64,000 bases of DNA, taken from NCBI GenBank assembly GCA_009360345.1, contig SPDP01000006.1, positions 1 to 64,000 of the forward strand, given 5' to 3'. The notes under the pieces were generated by a model, which did no database searches, had not been told where the DNA came from, and saw only the letters and a program-made list of their open reading frames with translations. Position numbers and translations under genes: made by a program. Every line of letters starts with the position of its first letter. Positions within the stretch are counted from its first letter, which is position 1. The DNA comes from Alcaligenaceae bacterium SAGV5 (GTDB lineage Bacteria > Pseudomonadota > Gammaproteobacteria > Burkholderiales > Burkholderiaceae_B). Of this stretch, positions 26,101 through 33,579 are shown one piece after another.

Positions 26101-26232
26101 CTGTTCGTCGTGCCCTGCGTATACGCGCTGGTCGCCGGCAAGCGCAAGCGTCCGCTGCCGGTGGGTGAACATCCGCAGGAGCCGGATCACCACGCCGCCC
26201 CGGTCGCGGCGGCTCCGGAGTCGGTGGGCTAG
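23125..26232 (+). CDS. RND multidrug efflux permease (HAE1 type)
   Basis: A 1035-residue proton-driven inner-membrane pump with the typical 12-helix duplicated layout. It begins MVLSEVCIKRPVFATVLSLL and contains the helix IV charged pair motif LAIGLVVDDAIVVLENI, family stretch TNPPSLGQSPRSSPIEFV in the periplasmic domain, and GLITKHGILIVEFANQ in the second half. It starts 10 bases after the adaptor, so the two are one operon without a local regulator or outer-membrane factor. Substrates are not predictable. The TAG stop begins repeat copy 2. Confidence 0.93.
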   Translation: MVLSEVCIKRPVFATVLSLLVLLVGLISYSRLTVREYPQIDEPVVSVGTVYKGASAEVIESQITKPLEDSLSGIEGVEVMTSTSRSERSNINVRFRLSISPDSAAADVRDKVARVRGRLPDEIDEPIIAKVEADSQPVMYLAVESGSLSAMETSDYINRFIKPRLSVLPGAAEVRVFGERLPAMRINVDRGKLAAYRLTVQDVEDALRKQNVEIPSGRIESMAREFSIVAATNLRTREQFENVIIANVGGYSVRVGDVASVGLGPVDERVTSRFNGKPALNIGVIKQSTANPLDLSKAVRAEIEEMNATLPNGMKLNMAYDTSVFIEKSIESVFHTIGEAIVLVVLVIFLFLRNLRASLIPIVTIPVSLIGACTLMYAFGFSINTLTLLAMVLAIGLVVDDAIVVLENIFRHIEEGKSRMQAALLGSREIGFAVVAMTLTLVTVYAPLAFATGRTGRLFIEFALALAGAVLVSGFVALTLTPMMCSLMLRHQESHGWLYNFIESGLNALTRGYRRALSFALAHRGWVVVLGLAVGACSAPLFKTIKSELSPVEDRGVIYGRIVAPQGATVGYTTSYLERMEEIYKDIPEMAAYQAVAGFPVVTEGNAVLRLKPWEERTRSQQEVARSLQPKFSALPGVQAFPTNPPSLGQSPRSSPIEFVIMSQVSYPELATMADTFLAELAKYPGVQNVQTDLRLNTPELRVQVNRDKLADIGVDVDRVGRTLESMLGGRQVTRFKDNGEQYDVLVQVIPRDRSNPADIADIYVRPRSGEMVQLANLLSVREGVSPQTLNHFNRMRAVTISASLAPGYALGEALDVMNGIAARVLPATAQTDLNGQSREFRDSSGSIYLVFAMAVAFIYLVLAAQFESWRNPFIIMLSVPLSMTGALLALWFSGGTLSIYSQIGLITLVGLITKHGILIVEFANQLRDQGKELIEAVSEASVLRLRPILMTTGAMVLGAVPLAVATGAGAESRVQIGWVIVGGMSLGTVLTLFVVPCVYALVAGKRKRPLPVGEHPQEPDHHAAPVAAAPESVG

Positions 26233-26280
26233 GGCCGGTTCACGCCGAATCCCCGCCCGCGTGACCGGGCCAGGGCGGGG
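26230..26280 (+). repeat. Stop-codon-proximal hairpin repeat, copy 2
   Basis: The first 41 bases match 6817-6857 without gaps, including CCGCGTGACCGGGC at 26257-26270. CCCCGCCC (26251-26258) and GGGCGGGG (26273-26280) form an 8-bp stem around the core. It probably ends the RND operon transcript; no T-run follows. Confidence 0.5.
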
Positions 26281-26382
26281 AAACGTCATCGGCAAGGGCT
26301 GGCCGCCAGCCGTTGCCGACGACGGACCCACCCAAATATCCTAAACTGGGGGGCTCCCGCAATTTCTCCCTGGTGCCCCGCA

Positions 26383-27096
26383 ATGCGTTATGTCGTCCTG
26401 GATACTGAAACCACCGGCCTCGATCCGCTCCAGGGGCATCGCGTCATCGAAATCGGCTGCGTGGAGATCGTCAACCGCCGGGTCACGCAACGCCACTTCC
26501 ACACCTATCTGAATCCCGACCGCGACAGCGATCCGGGCGCCCTGGAAGTGCACGGACTGACCACCGAGTTCCTGTCCGACAAGCCCCGGTTCGAGGACAA
26601 GGTCGACGAGTTCCTGGACTTCATCCAGGACGGCCACGTCATCATCCACAACGCCGAGTTCGACATCCGCTTCCTGAATGCCGAGTTGGCCCGGCTGCAG
26701 CGCGGCGGTTTCCGTGACAAGTGCGCGGGCGTCGTCGATTCGCTGATGCATGCGCGCGAACTGCACCCCGGCAAGCGCAACTCGCTCGATTCGCTGTGCG
26801 ATCGCTACGGCATCTCCAATGCCCACCGGGTGCTGCACGGCGCCTTGCTCGACTCGGAGCTGTTGGCGGAGGTCTGGCTGGCGATGACGCGCGGCCAGGA
26901 CAGCCTGGTGATCGACCTGGGCGATACCGGCGGGCAGGCCACGACCAGCTTCGGCGCCTTCGATGCCTCGGTCTTGCAGGTGATGCCGGTGGACGATGCG
27001 GATCTGGCGGCCCATCAGGTCTACCTGGCGGGGCTGGACAAGGAGTCCAAGGGGCAGACCTTGTGGCGGAAATGGGCGCCGCTTCCCGCTGAATAA
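26383..27096 (+). CDS. dnaQ: DNA polymerase III epsilon subunit (proofreading exonuclease)
   Basis: A 237-residue 3'-5' exonuclease. Exo I is VLDTETTGLD, Exo II HNAEFDIRFLN and Exo III about HGALLDSELLAEVW (His and Asp). The C-terminal tail would bind the alpha subunit. ATG 26383 starts at the family N-terminus MRYVVLDTETTG. It is followed by tRNA-Val, as dnaQ is followed by a tRNA gene in E. coli, which marks this as ancestral chromosome. Confidence 0.95.
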   Translation: MRYVVLDTETTGLDPLQGHRVIEIGCVEIVNRRVTQRHFHTYLNPDRDSDPGALEVHGLTTEFLSDKPRFEDKVDEFLDFIQDGHVIIHNAEFDIRFLNAELARLQRGGFRDKCAGVVDSLMHARELHPGKRNSLDSLCDRYGISNAHRVLHGALLDSELLAEVWLAMTRGQDSLVIDLGDTGGQATTSFGAFDASVLQVMPVDDADLAAHQVYLAGLDKESKGQTLWRKWAPLPAE

Positions 27097-27158
27097 AAAA
27101 ACTATGCTATAGTCGTGGGCTGTCGCCAGTGCGGCGGCAGAAACCGAAGGTTTTCTTC

Positions 27159-27233
27159 GGGCGGTTAGCTCAGTGGTAGAGCACTGCCTTCACACGGCAG
27201 GGGTCACAAGTTCGAAACTTGTACCGCCCACCA
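27159..27233 (+). tRNA. tRNA-Val (anticodon CAC)
   Basis: A 75-base cloverleaf with acceptor GGGCGGT (27159-27165) pairing with ACCGCCC (27223-27229), encoded discriminator A and CCA end (27230-27233). The D-arm has AGCTCAGTGGTAGAGC, the anticodon stem CTGCC/GGCAG encloses loop TTCACAC with anticodon CAC at 27191-27193, and the T-arm has GTTCGAAAC. CAC decodes GUG valine. TATAGT at 27108-27113 could be its -10 box. Confidence 0.95.
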
Positions 27234-27238
27234 GGATA

Positions 27239-27280
27239 AAAAAGCCAGGCTTGTCCATGACAGCCTGGCTTTTGCTTTTT
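27239..27280 (+). terminator. Rho-independent terminator after tRNA-Val
   Basis: AAAAGCCAGGC (about 27240-27250) pairs with GCCTGGCTTTT (27263-27273) across a 12-base loop, and is followed by GCTTTTTG. Stem plus T-rich tail fits a canonical terminator for the tRNA transcript. Confidence 0.85.
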
Positions 27281-27396
27281 GCGCGCTTTCCCGTGGGACG
27301 TCCCGTGTTCGCGGGATTGGCTCCGTGGTGGAGGATCGTCAGAATCTCCAGGCCGGCACCTGACAGCTGGCTGAATATGTCCTGGAGGTTTTTGCG

Positions 27397-28410
27397 ATGA
27401 CGATGTTCTGGCCGCGCCTGGCGGCGCTTGCCCCGGCGCTTGCCCTCGCGGCTTGCGTGACCACCGACACCAACAAGCCCGACGTGCAGCGCGGCGCGTT
27501 CGGCGTTCCGCTCGACGGCATCCAGGCTTCGGGCATGCGCTACGTCAAGGGCGAGGACAAGATCGTCATCGGCGCCTTCCGCGTGGCCTTCAACCAGACG
27601 ACCAAGGCATCTTCGCAGCGCAGTTCGTTATTCAGCACCGGTTCTGCGGCGGCCCACATGAGCGGCAAGCTCATGGGCCTGGAGAGTCGCCATTACCAGG
27701 CGATCGCCGACGCCGCCTATGCCGATTTCGTCGGCAAGTTGCGCGCGGCCGGCTTCGCCGTGGTCGAGCCGCCGGCGTTGGCCGCGTCGCCGGCGTACAC
27801 GCGGATGGCCGGCGTGCCCAGCCCCCGGGCGCTCGATTCCTCCACGACCGGCGACGTGCTCATGGTGTCGCCCGGAGGCGTCAAGCTCGTGCTTCTTCCG
27901 GGCGAAGAGGGGGTCGCTTCCGCCTTCGGTGGATTCGACGCCAACAGTCCTCCACGCGTTTTCTCCGATCTCGTCAAGGAACAGAACGCCGGGGTCGCCC
28001 AGATCACGTATTACATCGATTTCCTCAATGCATCCAGCAGCGGCAAATCGATGGTCGCGGGCGGAAACGCCGTCGTCTCCATGGGACAGGGGCTTTCCGT
28101 GCGGGCGGGCAGCGGCATGACCTACACCACGCTGCGCGGCAGCCGGTGCGTCGGCTATTGCCCGGATGCCACCACCTCCGTGAAGCTCGGCCAGGCCGTT
28201 CATGCCGAAGAAGCCTATGGCTCTACCCAGGACGTGACCAACTCCGCCGTCAATACGATCGGCGTCATTTCCGGTCTGCTCAGCGGCCAGAGCTTCTCGC
28301 GCAAGGATCTCGAAATCCATGCCGATCCCGATCGTTACCGCGAGATCGCGACCAAGCTGCTGGCCGACGCCAACAGCGCGCTGGTCGGCGAGATCGGCAA
28401 GGCCCGCTGA
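27397..28410 (+). CDS. Conserved lipoprotein of unknown function
   Basis: A 337-residue protein with signal and lipobox LAAC (residues 17-20) followed by VTTDTNKPD. The body holds YVKGEDKIVIGAFRVAFNQ, a Ser-rich stretch, IADAAYADFVGKLRAAGFAVVEP, a glycine-rich middle and DPDRYREIATKLLADANSALV at the C-terminus. The layout (bacterial lipoprotein with an amphipathic core and Y-AxF-G-L-A-GF motif) is seen in uncharacterised proteobacterial families. I do not recognise a domain. It stands alone between the tRNA terminator and convergent vanZ. Confidence 0.65.
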   Translation: MTMFWPRLAALAPALALAACVTTDTNKPDVQRGAFGVPLDGIQASGMRYVKGEDKIVIGAFRVAFNQTTKASSQRSSLFSTGSAAAHMSGKLMGLESRHYQAIADAAYADFVGKLRAAGFAVVEPPALAASPAYTRMAGVPSPRALDSSTTGDVLMVSPGGVKLVLLPGEEGVASAFGGFDANSPPRVFSDLVKEQNAGVAQITYYIDFLNASSSGKSMVAGGNAVVSMGQGLSVRAGSGMTYTTLRGSRCVGYCPDATTSVKLGQAVHAEEAYGSTQDVTNSAVNTIGVISGLLSGQSFSRKDLEIHADPDRYREIATKLLADANSALVGEIGKAR

Positions 28411-28551
28411 TCCGGTTTTTCCCGGGCTCCCATTCATTCCGCAGGGAGTGCTGCTCGTGGAACAGCTTGTTCCGTCCATGGCGCGCGAGAGTCTCGCCGC
28501 GGCGTGCATCTGCGTCCTGTCCGCCTGCGGCGGCGTCATGCGGCCAGGCGT

Positions 28552-28911
28552 TCAGGCCCGCCGCTGCAACCCGATCATGACCACCCAGGCCACGCACCAG
28601 CCGATCGCGATGCCCAGGCTATCGGCGAACAGGTCCGCCCATTCCGCCGACCGGTCGGGTGTCATCGACTGCAGCACTTCGATCAGCGCGCCATAGGCCA
28701 GGAGGCCCAGCAGGCGGGGCAGCGCCGGCCCCGGATAGGCGAGGCGCGTCAGCGCGGCAAGCACGCCGAAGCCCAGCAGGTGATTGGTCTTGTCCCACCC
28801 CGTGGTGGGCAGGGGCGTCGCGGAGGGCAGGAGGGATAGCACGAGTATCCCCAGCAGGGCCGCCCAGAACAGCGGCTTCCATCCGCCGAAGGCGGTCAGG
28901 CGTAGATTCAT
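28552..28911 (-). CDS. VanZ-like small membrane protein
   Basis: A 119-residue protein with about four hydrophobic segments and the VanZ-family signatures SLLPSATPLPTTGWDKTNHLLGFG (key P...WDK-x-x-H) and LIEVLQSMTPDRSAEWADLFADSLG (key E-x-x-Q...R-x-x-x-x-D-x-x-x-x-x-x-G). Role unknown outside teicoplanin resistance. The gap 28411-28551 upstream of its 3' end contains no convincing gene. Confidence 0.85.
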   Translation of the reverse strand: MNLRLTAFGGWKPLFWAALLGILVLSLLPSATPLPTTGWDKTNHLLGFGVLAALTRLAYPGPALPRLLGLLAYGALIEVLQSMTPDRSAEWADLFADSLGIAIGWCVAWVVMIGLQRRA

Positions 28912-28929
28912 CGGTGTCCGAAGTCAGGC

Positions 28930-28957
28930 GAAGGGCGGGGAAGCTTCCCCGCCCTTC
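28930..28957. terminator. 28-base perfect palindrome between vanZ-like gene and aqpZ
   Basis: GAAGGGCGGGGAAG (28930-28943) is exactly mirrored by CTTCCCCGCCCTTC (28944-28957). It lies downstream of aqpZ and upstream of the vanZ-like start on the minus strand. A very stable hairpin, likely the aqpZ terminator, although T-runs are lacking. Confidence 0.6.
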
Positions 28958-28987
28958 ATTATCGCCGTGCTTCGAGAACGCCCGGTG

Positions 28988-29683
28988 TCAGTTCGTTTCT
29001 TTTTCCAGCAGGTGCCGGTAGATCAGTCCGCCGATCGCGCAGCCGATCAGCGGCACGAGCCAGAACACCCACAACTGCTCCAGCGCCCAACTGCCCTGGT
29101 ACACGGCCACGGCGGTGCTGCGGGCGGGGTTGACCGAGGTGTTGGTGACCGGGATGCTGATCAGGTGGATGAGGGTAAGCGTCAGGCCGATGGCCAGCGG
29201 CGCCATGCCCGCGGGCGCGCGTTTGTCGGTCGCGCCGTGGATCACGATCAGGAAGAAAGCCGTCAGCACCAGTTCGCAGACGATGGCCGCGGCCAGCGTA
29301 TAGCCGCCCGGGGAGTGTTCGCCGTAGCCGTTGGACGCGAAGCCGGCGCTGGCATCGAAGCCCGCCTTGCCGCTGGCGATGAGGTACAGGACCCCGCCGG
29401 CGGCGATGCCGCCCACGACCTGGGCGATGATGTAGGGCACGGCGTCCTTGGCCGGAAGCCGGCCGCCGGCGACCAGGCCCACGGTGACCGCCGGGTTGAA
29501 GTGCCCGCCGGAAATGTGTCCGACCGCGTAGGCCATGGTCACCACCGTTAGCCCGAAGGCCAGCGCCACGCCGGCGAATCCGATGCCCAGTTCCGGAAAC
29601 GCCGCGGCCAGCACGGCGCTGCCGCAGCCACCCAACACCAGCCAGAACGTACCCAGGAATTCCGCGCAAAGCCGTTTGCTCAT
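28988..29683 (-). CDS. aqpZ: Aquaporin Z
   Basis: A 231-residue water channel with six membrane helices and both half-helix motifs: GGHFNPAVT in the first half and VNPARS in the second. The selectivity filter surroundings (MAYAVGHISGG, NTSVNPARSTA) fit AqpZ rather than GlpF. The start is ATG 29683 (MSKRLCAEFLGTFWL), with GGGGGA upstream. No regulatory partner is visible. Confidence 0.95.
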   Translation of the reverse strand: MSKRLCAEFLGTFWLVLGGCGSAVLAAAFPELGIGFAGVALAFGLTVVTMAYAVGHISGGHFNPAVTVGLVAGGRLPAKDAVPYIIAQVVGGIAAGGVLYLIASGKAGFDASAGFASNGYGEHSPGGYTLAAAIVCELVLTAFFLIVIHGATDKRAPAGMAPLAIGLTLTLIHLISIPVTNTSVNPARSTAVAVYQGSWALEQLWVFWLVPLIGCAIGGLIYRHLLEKETN

Positions 29684-29885
29684 ATCTCCCCCCTGTCGTG
29701 CAATGGTTGAGTAGCACGCGGAGCATGCTCCCACTGCGGTTCATGCGCAATCGCGCCGTGATTCTATGGGGCCGGCGCGCAACGGATGGCGCGGCGTTTG
29801 GGCTTGTTTAGCGTACGGCCGCCAGGCGGCAAGGGCAGGCCCGGCGCTAAACTGCGTCCACCCTTCGACTCCAGGGCATAGAACC

Positions 29886-30878
29886 GTGAAACTCGTGCAG
29901 ATCTTCCAGCCCGGCGGGCCCGATGCGCTCGTCATTTCCACCGTGACGGAGCCCGAGCCCGGCCCGGGGCAGGTCCGCGTCGCCGCGCGCGCCATAGGCG
30001 TGGGCCGGCCGGACGTGCTGATGCGCAACGGCACCTACAAATGGATGCCGCCGCTGCCGGCGACGCCGGGCGGGGAGATGGCCGGCGTGATCGATGCGGT
30101 GGGCGAGGGGGTCGCGCCGGAACTGGCCGGCCGGCGCGTGCTGGTCAGCGCGCGGGAGCTGGCCCAGCGCGGCGGCTGCTATGCCGAAGCGATCTGTGTG
30201 CCGGCCGATGCGCCGTTCGAATTGCCGGCGGCCATCCCTTTCGAGGCCGCGCTCAGCCTGCCCAACTTCCTGATGGCCGATGCGCTGTTGAATCGCTGCA
30301 ATCCGGGCGTGCGGGCGCGGCGTGTCCTGTTGACCGGTGCCGCCGGCGGTGTGGCGTCGGCCGTCATCCAGCTGGCCCGGCTGCAGGGCAGCGAGGTCAT
30401 TGGCGTAGTCAGTTCCGCCGACAAGGCGGCCTTTGCCATGGCCATGGGCGCCGCGCACGTGATCGACCGCCTGCACGAATCCATCCCCGAGCGTGTCATG
30501 GCGCTGACCGGCGGCGAAGGCGTGGACCTGGCCCTGGATCACATCGGCGCGGGCATCCTGGTGGATTGCCTGCACGCACTGGCGCCGTTCGGGATGGCCG
30601 TGTCCTACAACATCGTGGGCGGACCGCCGCAGCCGGAGATCTTCGGGGAACTGCGCAAGCTGGTGGGCCGCAGCCTCGCGCTGCGCTGCTTTTCCATCCA
30701 TAGCTTCGACCATGACCGCGCCACGCGGCGCGCAGCCACCGGGCGCCTGATCGGCCTGATGGCCGAAGGCCGCATCACGCCGCCCGCGGCCACCCGCATG
30801 CCGCTCGATGCCGTCCGGGATGCCCATCGCATCCTCGATGCCGGCGAAACCATAGGCAAGATCATCCTGGTCCCCTGA
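29886..30878 (+). CDS. Zinc-independent quinone oxidoreductase (MDR superfamily)
   Basis: A 330-residue NADPH-dependent reductase. It begins VKLVQIFQPGGPDALVI; the GroES-like half contains PATPGGEMAGVIDAVGEGV and the Rossmann half VLLTGAAGGVASAVIQLARLQG and VIGVVSSADKAAFA. The Cys/His ligands of zinc alcohol dehydrogenases are absent. GTG 29886 is used because the family start follows directly. It reduces quinones or enones by analogy. Neighbour relations give no clear pathway. Confidence 0.85.
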   Translation: MKLVQIFQPGGPDALVISTVTEPEPGPGQVRVAARAIGVGRPDVLMRNGTYKWMPPLPATPGGEMAGVIDAVGEGVAPELAGRRVLVSARELAQRGGCYAEAICVPADAPFELPAAIPFEAALSLPNFLMADALLNRCNPGVRARRVLLTGAAGGVASAVIQLARLQGSEVIGVVSSADKAAFAMAMGAAHVIDRLHESIPERVMALTGGEGVDLALDHIGAGILVDCLHALAPFGMAVSYNIVGGPPQPEIFGELRKLVGRSLALRCFSIHSFDHDRATRRAATGRLIGLMAEGRITPPAATRMPLDAVRDAHRILDAGETIGKIILVP

Positions 30879-30994
30879 CCCCTGGGAAAGCCGGCCCGGG
30901 TTTCAATGCTGGCAGCCGGGGTATTGCCTGATGGGGGAGGGGGGCAGGCTACTATGGCGGCCATCCGCGATACCGCACGTTCCAGGAGCGAAAC

Positions 30995-32218
30995 ATGCCC
31001 CCAGCCCCCATGCGCCTGCCCGTCTACATGGACTACAGCGCCACGACGCCGGTGGACCCGCGCGTCGTCGACGCCATGGTGCCCTATCTCTACGAGAAGT
31101 TCGGCAATCCCGCCTCGCGCAGCCACGCCTACGGCTGGGAGGCCGAGGAGGCCGTCGAGGCCGCGCGCGGCCATGTCGCGGCGCTGCTGAACGCCGATCC
31201 CCGCGAGATCGTCTGGACCTCGGGAGCCACCGAAGGCAACAACCTCGCCATCAAGGGCGCCGCGCATTTCTACGCCGAGCGCGGCAAGCACATCATCACG
31301 GTCAAGACCGAGCACAAGGCGGTGCTGGATACGTTCCGCGAACTGGAGCGCCAGGGCTTCGAGGCTACCTACCTGGAGGTGGACGAGGACGGCCTGCTGC
31401 CGATCGGGCGCCTGGCGGCGGCCATCCGGCCGGACACCATCCTGGTCTCGGTCATGCTGGTCAACAACGAGATCGGCGTGATCCAGGACGTGGAGGCCAT
31501 CGGCAAGCTGTGCCGGGAGCGCGGGGTGCTGTACCACTGCGACGCGGTACAGGGGGCGGGCAAGGTGCCCATCGACGTCCAGGCGCTCCCGGTCGATCTG
31601 CTGACCGTGACGGCGCACAAGGTCTATGGTCCCAAGGGCATAGGCGCGCTGTACGTGCGGCGCAAGCCGCGCGTGCGCATCGAGGCGCAGATGCACGGCG
31701 GCGGCCACGAGCGCGGCATGCGTTCGGGCACGCTGGCCACGCACCAGATCGTTGGCATGGGCGAGGCCTTCCGGCTGGCCAGGCTGGAAATGCAGCTGGA
31801 ATCGGCCCGAGTCGGCAAGCTGCGCGACAAGCTGCTGGCCGGCCTGTCGGAGATGCCCGAGGTCTACGTGAACGGCAGCCTCGAACATCGCGTGCCGCAC
31901 AACCTCAACCTGAGCTTCAACTTCGTCGAAGGCGAATCGCTCATCATGGCGATCAAGGACGTCGCCGTGTCGTCGGGGTCGGCCTGTACCTCGGCATCGC
32001 TGGAGCCGTCTTTCGTGCTGCGCGCCCTGGGCCGCAGCGACGAACTGGCGCACAGCTCGATCCGCTTCACGCTGGGCCGCTTCTCCACCGAGCAGGAAGT
32101 CGATTTCGTCGTCGACCTGATCAAGGGCAAGGTCGCCAGGCTGCGCGAACTCAGCCCGCTCTGGGAGATGTACCAGGACGGCGTGGACCTGAGCACCATC
32201 CAGTGGGCCGCCCACTGA
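30995..32218 (+). CDS. iscS: Cysteine desulfurase IscS, not in an isc operon
   Basis: A 407-residue PLP enzyme that takes sulfur from cysteine for Fe-S clusters and thio-cofactors. Key sites: YMDYSATTPVD near the start, TSGATEGNN, TEHKAVLD, the PLP lysine in TVTAHKVYGPKGIGA and the catalytic Cys in SSGSACTSASLEPS. The C-terminus SPLWEMYQDGVDLSTIQWAAH (last residues) is the IscU-docking tail of true IscS. Unexpectedly there is no iscR, iscU, iscA, hscBA or fdx around it. It lies between an MDR reductase and a CoA-transferase. Confidence 0.93.
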   Translation: MPPAPMRLPVYMDYSATTPVDPRVVDAMVPYLYEKFGNPASRSHAYGWEAEEAVEAARGHVAALLNADPREIVWTSGATEGNNLAIKGAAHFYAERGKHIITVKTEHKAVLDTFRELERQGFEATYLEVDEDGLLPIGRLAAAIRPDTILVSVMLVNNEIGVIQDVEAIGKLCRERGVLYHCDAVQGAGKVPIDVQALPVDLLTVTAHKVYGPKGIGALYVRRKPRVRIEAQMHGGGHERGMRSGTLATHQIVGMGEAFRLARLEMQLESARVGKLRDKLLAGLSEMPEVYVNGSLEHRVPHNLNLSFNFVEGESLIMAIKDVAVSSGSACTSASLEPSFVLRALGRSDELAHSSIRFTLGRFSTEQEVDFVVDLIKGKVARLRELSPLWEMYQDGVDLSTIQWAAH

Positions 32219-32355
32219 GCGGCAGGGCCGGGCCGGCGGCGCGGCCGCCATTTCGTCTGTCGAAATAGTTGAAGAAACCCCGGCGTGCCCAAGGCCGGCG
32301 GGGCTATGCTGCGAAGGTCCGTCGTTTCCCGCCGCGCAGCGCGGCCTTGCCTCTC

Positions 32356-33579
32356 ATGTCCGATTCTTCCGCTTCCCGCGCCCGGCGCGCCCTGTCCGGC
32401 ATCCGCGTCCTCGATCTCACCTCGGCGGTGGTCGGGCCCTACGCCGCCAAGATCATGGCCGATCATGGTGCCGACGTGATCAAGGTCGAGGCCGCCGATG
32501 GCGACGTCATCCGCTGGATCGCCGGGCCTTCCCCCACACCCGGCATGTCGGGCAAATTCGTGCACCTGAACCGCGGCAAGCGCAGCATCGTGCTGGACCT
32601 GAAGCAGCCGCCAGGCCGCGAGGCCGTCATGAGGCTGGTGGCGCGCGCCGACGTGCTGCTGGTCAATATGCGGCCGCAGGCCGTCGAGCGCCTCGGGCTG
32701 GACTACGACAGCGTGGCGCGTACCAACCCGCGGCTGGTGTATTGCGCGATGGTCGGCTTCGGCCCCGGGCCCTACCGCGACACGCCGGCCTACGATTCCA
32801 TCATCCAGGGTGGCGCCGGCGTCGCCGCGCTGTCCGAGATGGCGACCGGCGTGCCTCGCTACGTGCCCTACGTGGTGGCGGACCGCACCGTGGGCCTCAT
32901 GGCCCTCAATGCCGTCATGATGGCGCTGTTCCAGCGGGAACGCACCGGCGCCGGCCAGTGCGTGGAAGTCCCCATGTTCGAGAACATGGCGGCCCTGATG
33001 CTGAGCGAGCATCTGTATGGCGCGACCTTCGAGCCGCCGCTGTCGCCGCCCGGCGACCTGCGCCTGATCGATCCGCAGGCCAGCCCCGTCAAGACGGCGG
33101 ACGGCTACGTCTGCCTGACGACCAATACCGACGCCCAGGCTTTCGCGCTGATGCGGGTCATGGGGCATCCCGAGATGCAGGCCGACCCGCGCTTCAGCAC
33201 CAAGCAGGCCCGCGCCGCCCACAGCCGCGAGTACTTCGGCATCCGGGCGGAAGCGATTGCCCGGCGCACGACCGCCGAATGGCTGGCGTTGCTGAAGGAG
33301 GCGGATATCCCGGCCATGCCCTACAACACGCTGGACAGCCTGCGTTCGGATCCGCACATCGTGGCCTCCGGCCTGTTGCGCGAGATCGAGCATCCCACCG
33401 AAGGGAAAATGTGGGACCTGGCGGATCCCACGCGCATGAGCGGCCGGGACGACGCGCCGTCCCGGCCGGCACCGAAGCTGGGCGAGCATGGCGCAGAGAT
33501 CCTGGCCGAGGCGGGTTATTCGCCGGAAGAGATCGTGGCGTTGGCCGGGGCCGGCGCGCTGGGGCCATCGGCGGCCTGA
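32356..33579 (+). CDS. Class III CoA-transferase (CaiB/BaiF family)
   Basis: A 407-residue enzyme that exchanges CoA between carboxylic acids. The N-terminal Rossmann-like part has IRVLDLTSAVVGPYAAKIMADHGADVIKVE (quoted as VLDLTSAVVGP and DHGADVIKVE), then NRGKRSIVLDLK. The catalytic aspartate is probably Asp176 in YVVADRTVG. Start 32356 (MSDSSASRARRALSGIRV). The last 64 bases overlap the convergent IclR gene, an arrangement that suggests mutual regulation or a recent 3' extension of one of them. Substrate unknown. Confidence 0.88.
   Translation: MSDSSASRARRALSGIRVLDLTSAVVGPYAAKIMADHGADVIKVEAADGDVIRWIAGPSPTPGMSGKFVHLNRGKRSIVLDLKQPPGREAVMRLVARADVLLVNMRPQAVERLGLDYDSVARTNPRLVYCAMVGFGPGPYRDTPAYDSIIQGGAGVAALSEMATGVPRYVPYVVADRTVGLMALNAVMMALFQRERTGAGQCVEVPMFENMAALMLSEHLYGATFEPPLSPPGDLRLIDPQASPVKTADGYVCLTTNTDAQAFALMRVMGHPEMQADPRFSTKQARAAHSREYFGIRAEAIARRTTAEWLALLKEADIPAMPYNTLDSLRSDPHIVASGLLREIEHPTEGKMWDLADPTRMSGRDDAPSRPAPKLGEHGAEILAEAGYSPEEIVALAGAGALGPSAA

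Noticed and set aside
26251..26280. Canonical rho-independent terminator after the RND operon
   Set aside because: The stem is good but there is no T-run, so it is listed as part of the hairpin repeat rather than a canonical terminator.
23902..26331. An 809-codon minus-strand frame across the RND permease
   Set aside because: Shadow of the permease; His/Arg/Gln-rich and without domains.
28411..28551. A short plus-strand peptide with lipoprotein-like ACICVLSACGGV
   Set aside because: Runs into antisense vanZ without a proper end, has no clear ribosome site, and the match is limited to a hydrophobic stretch.
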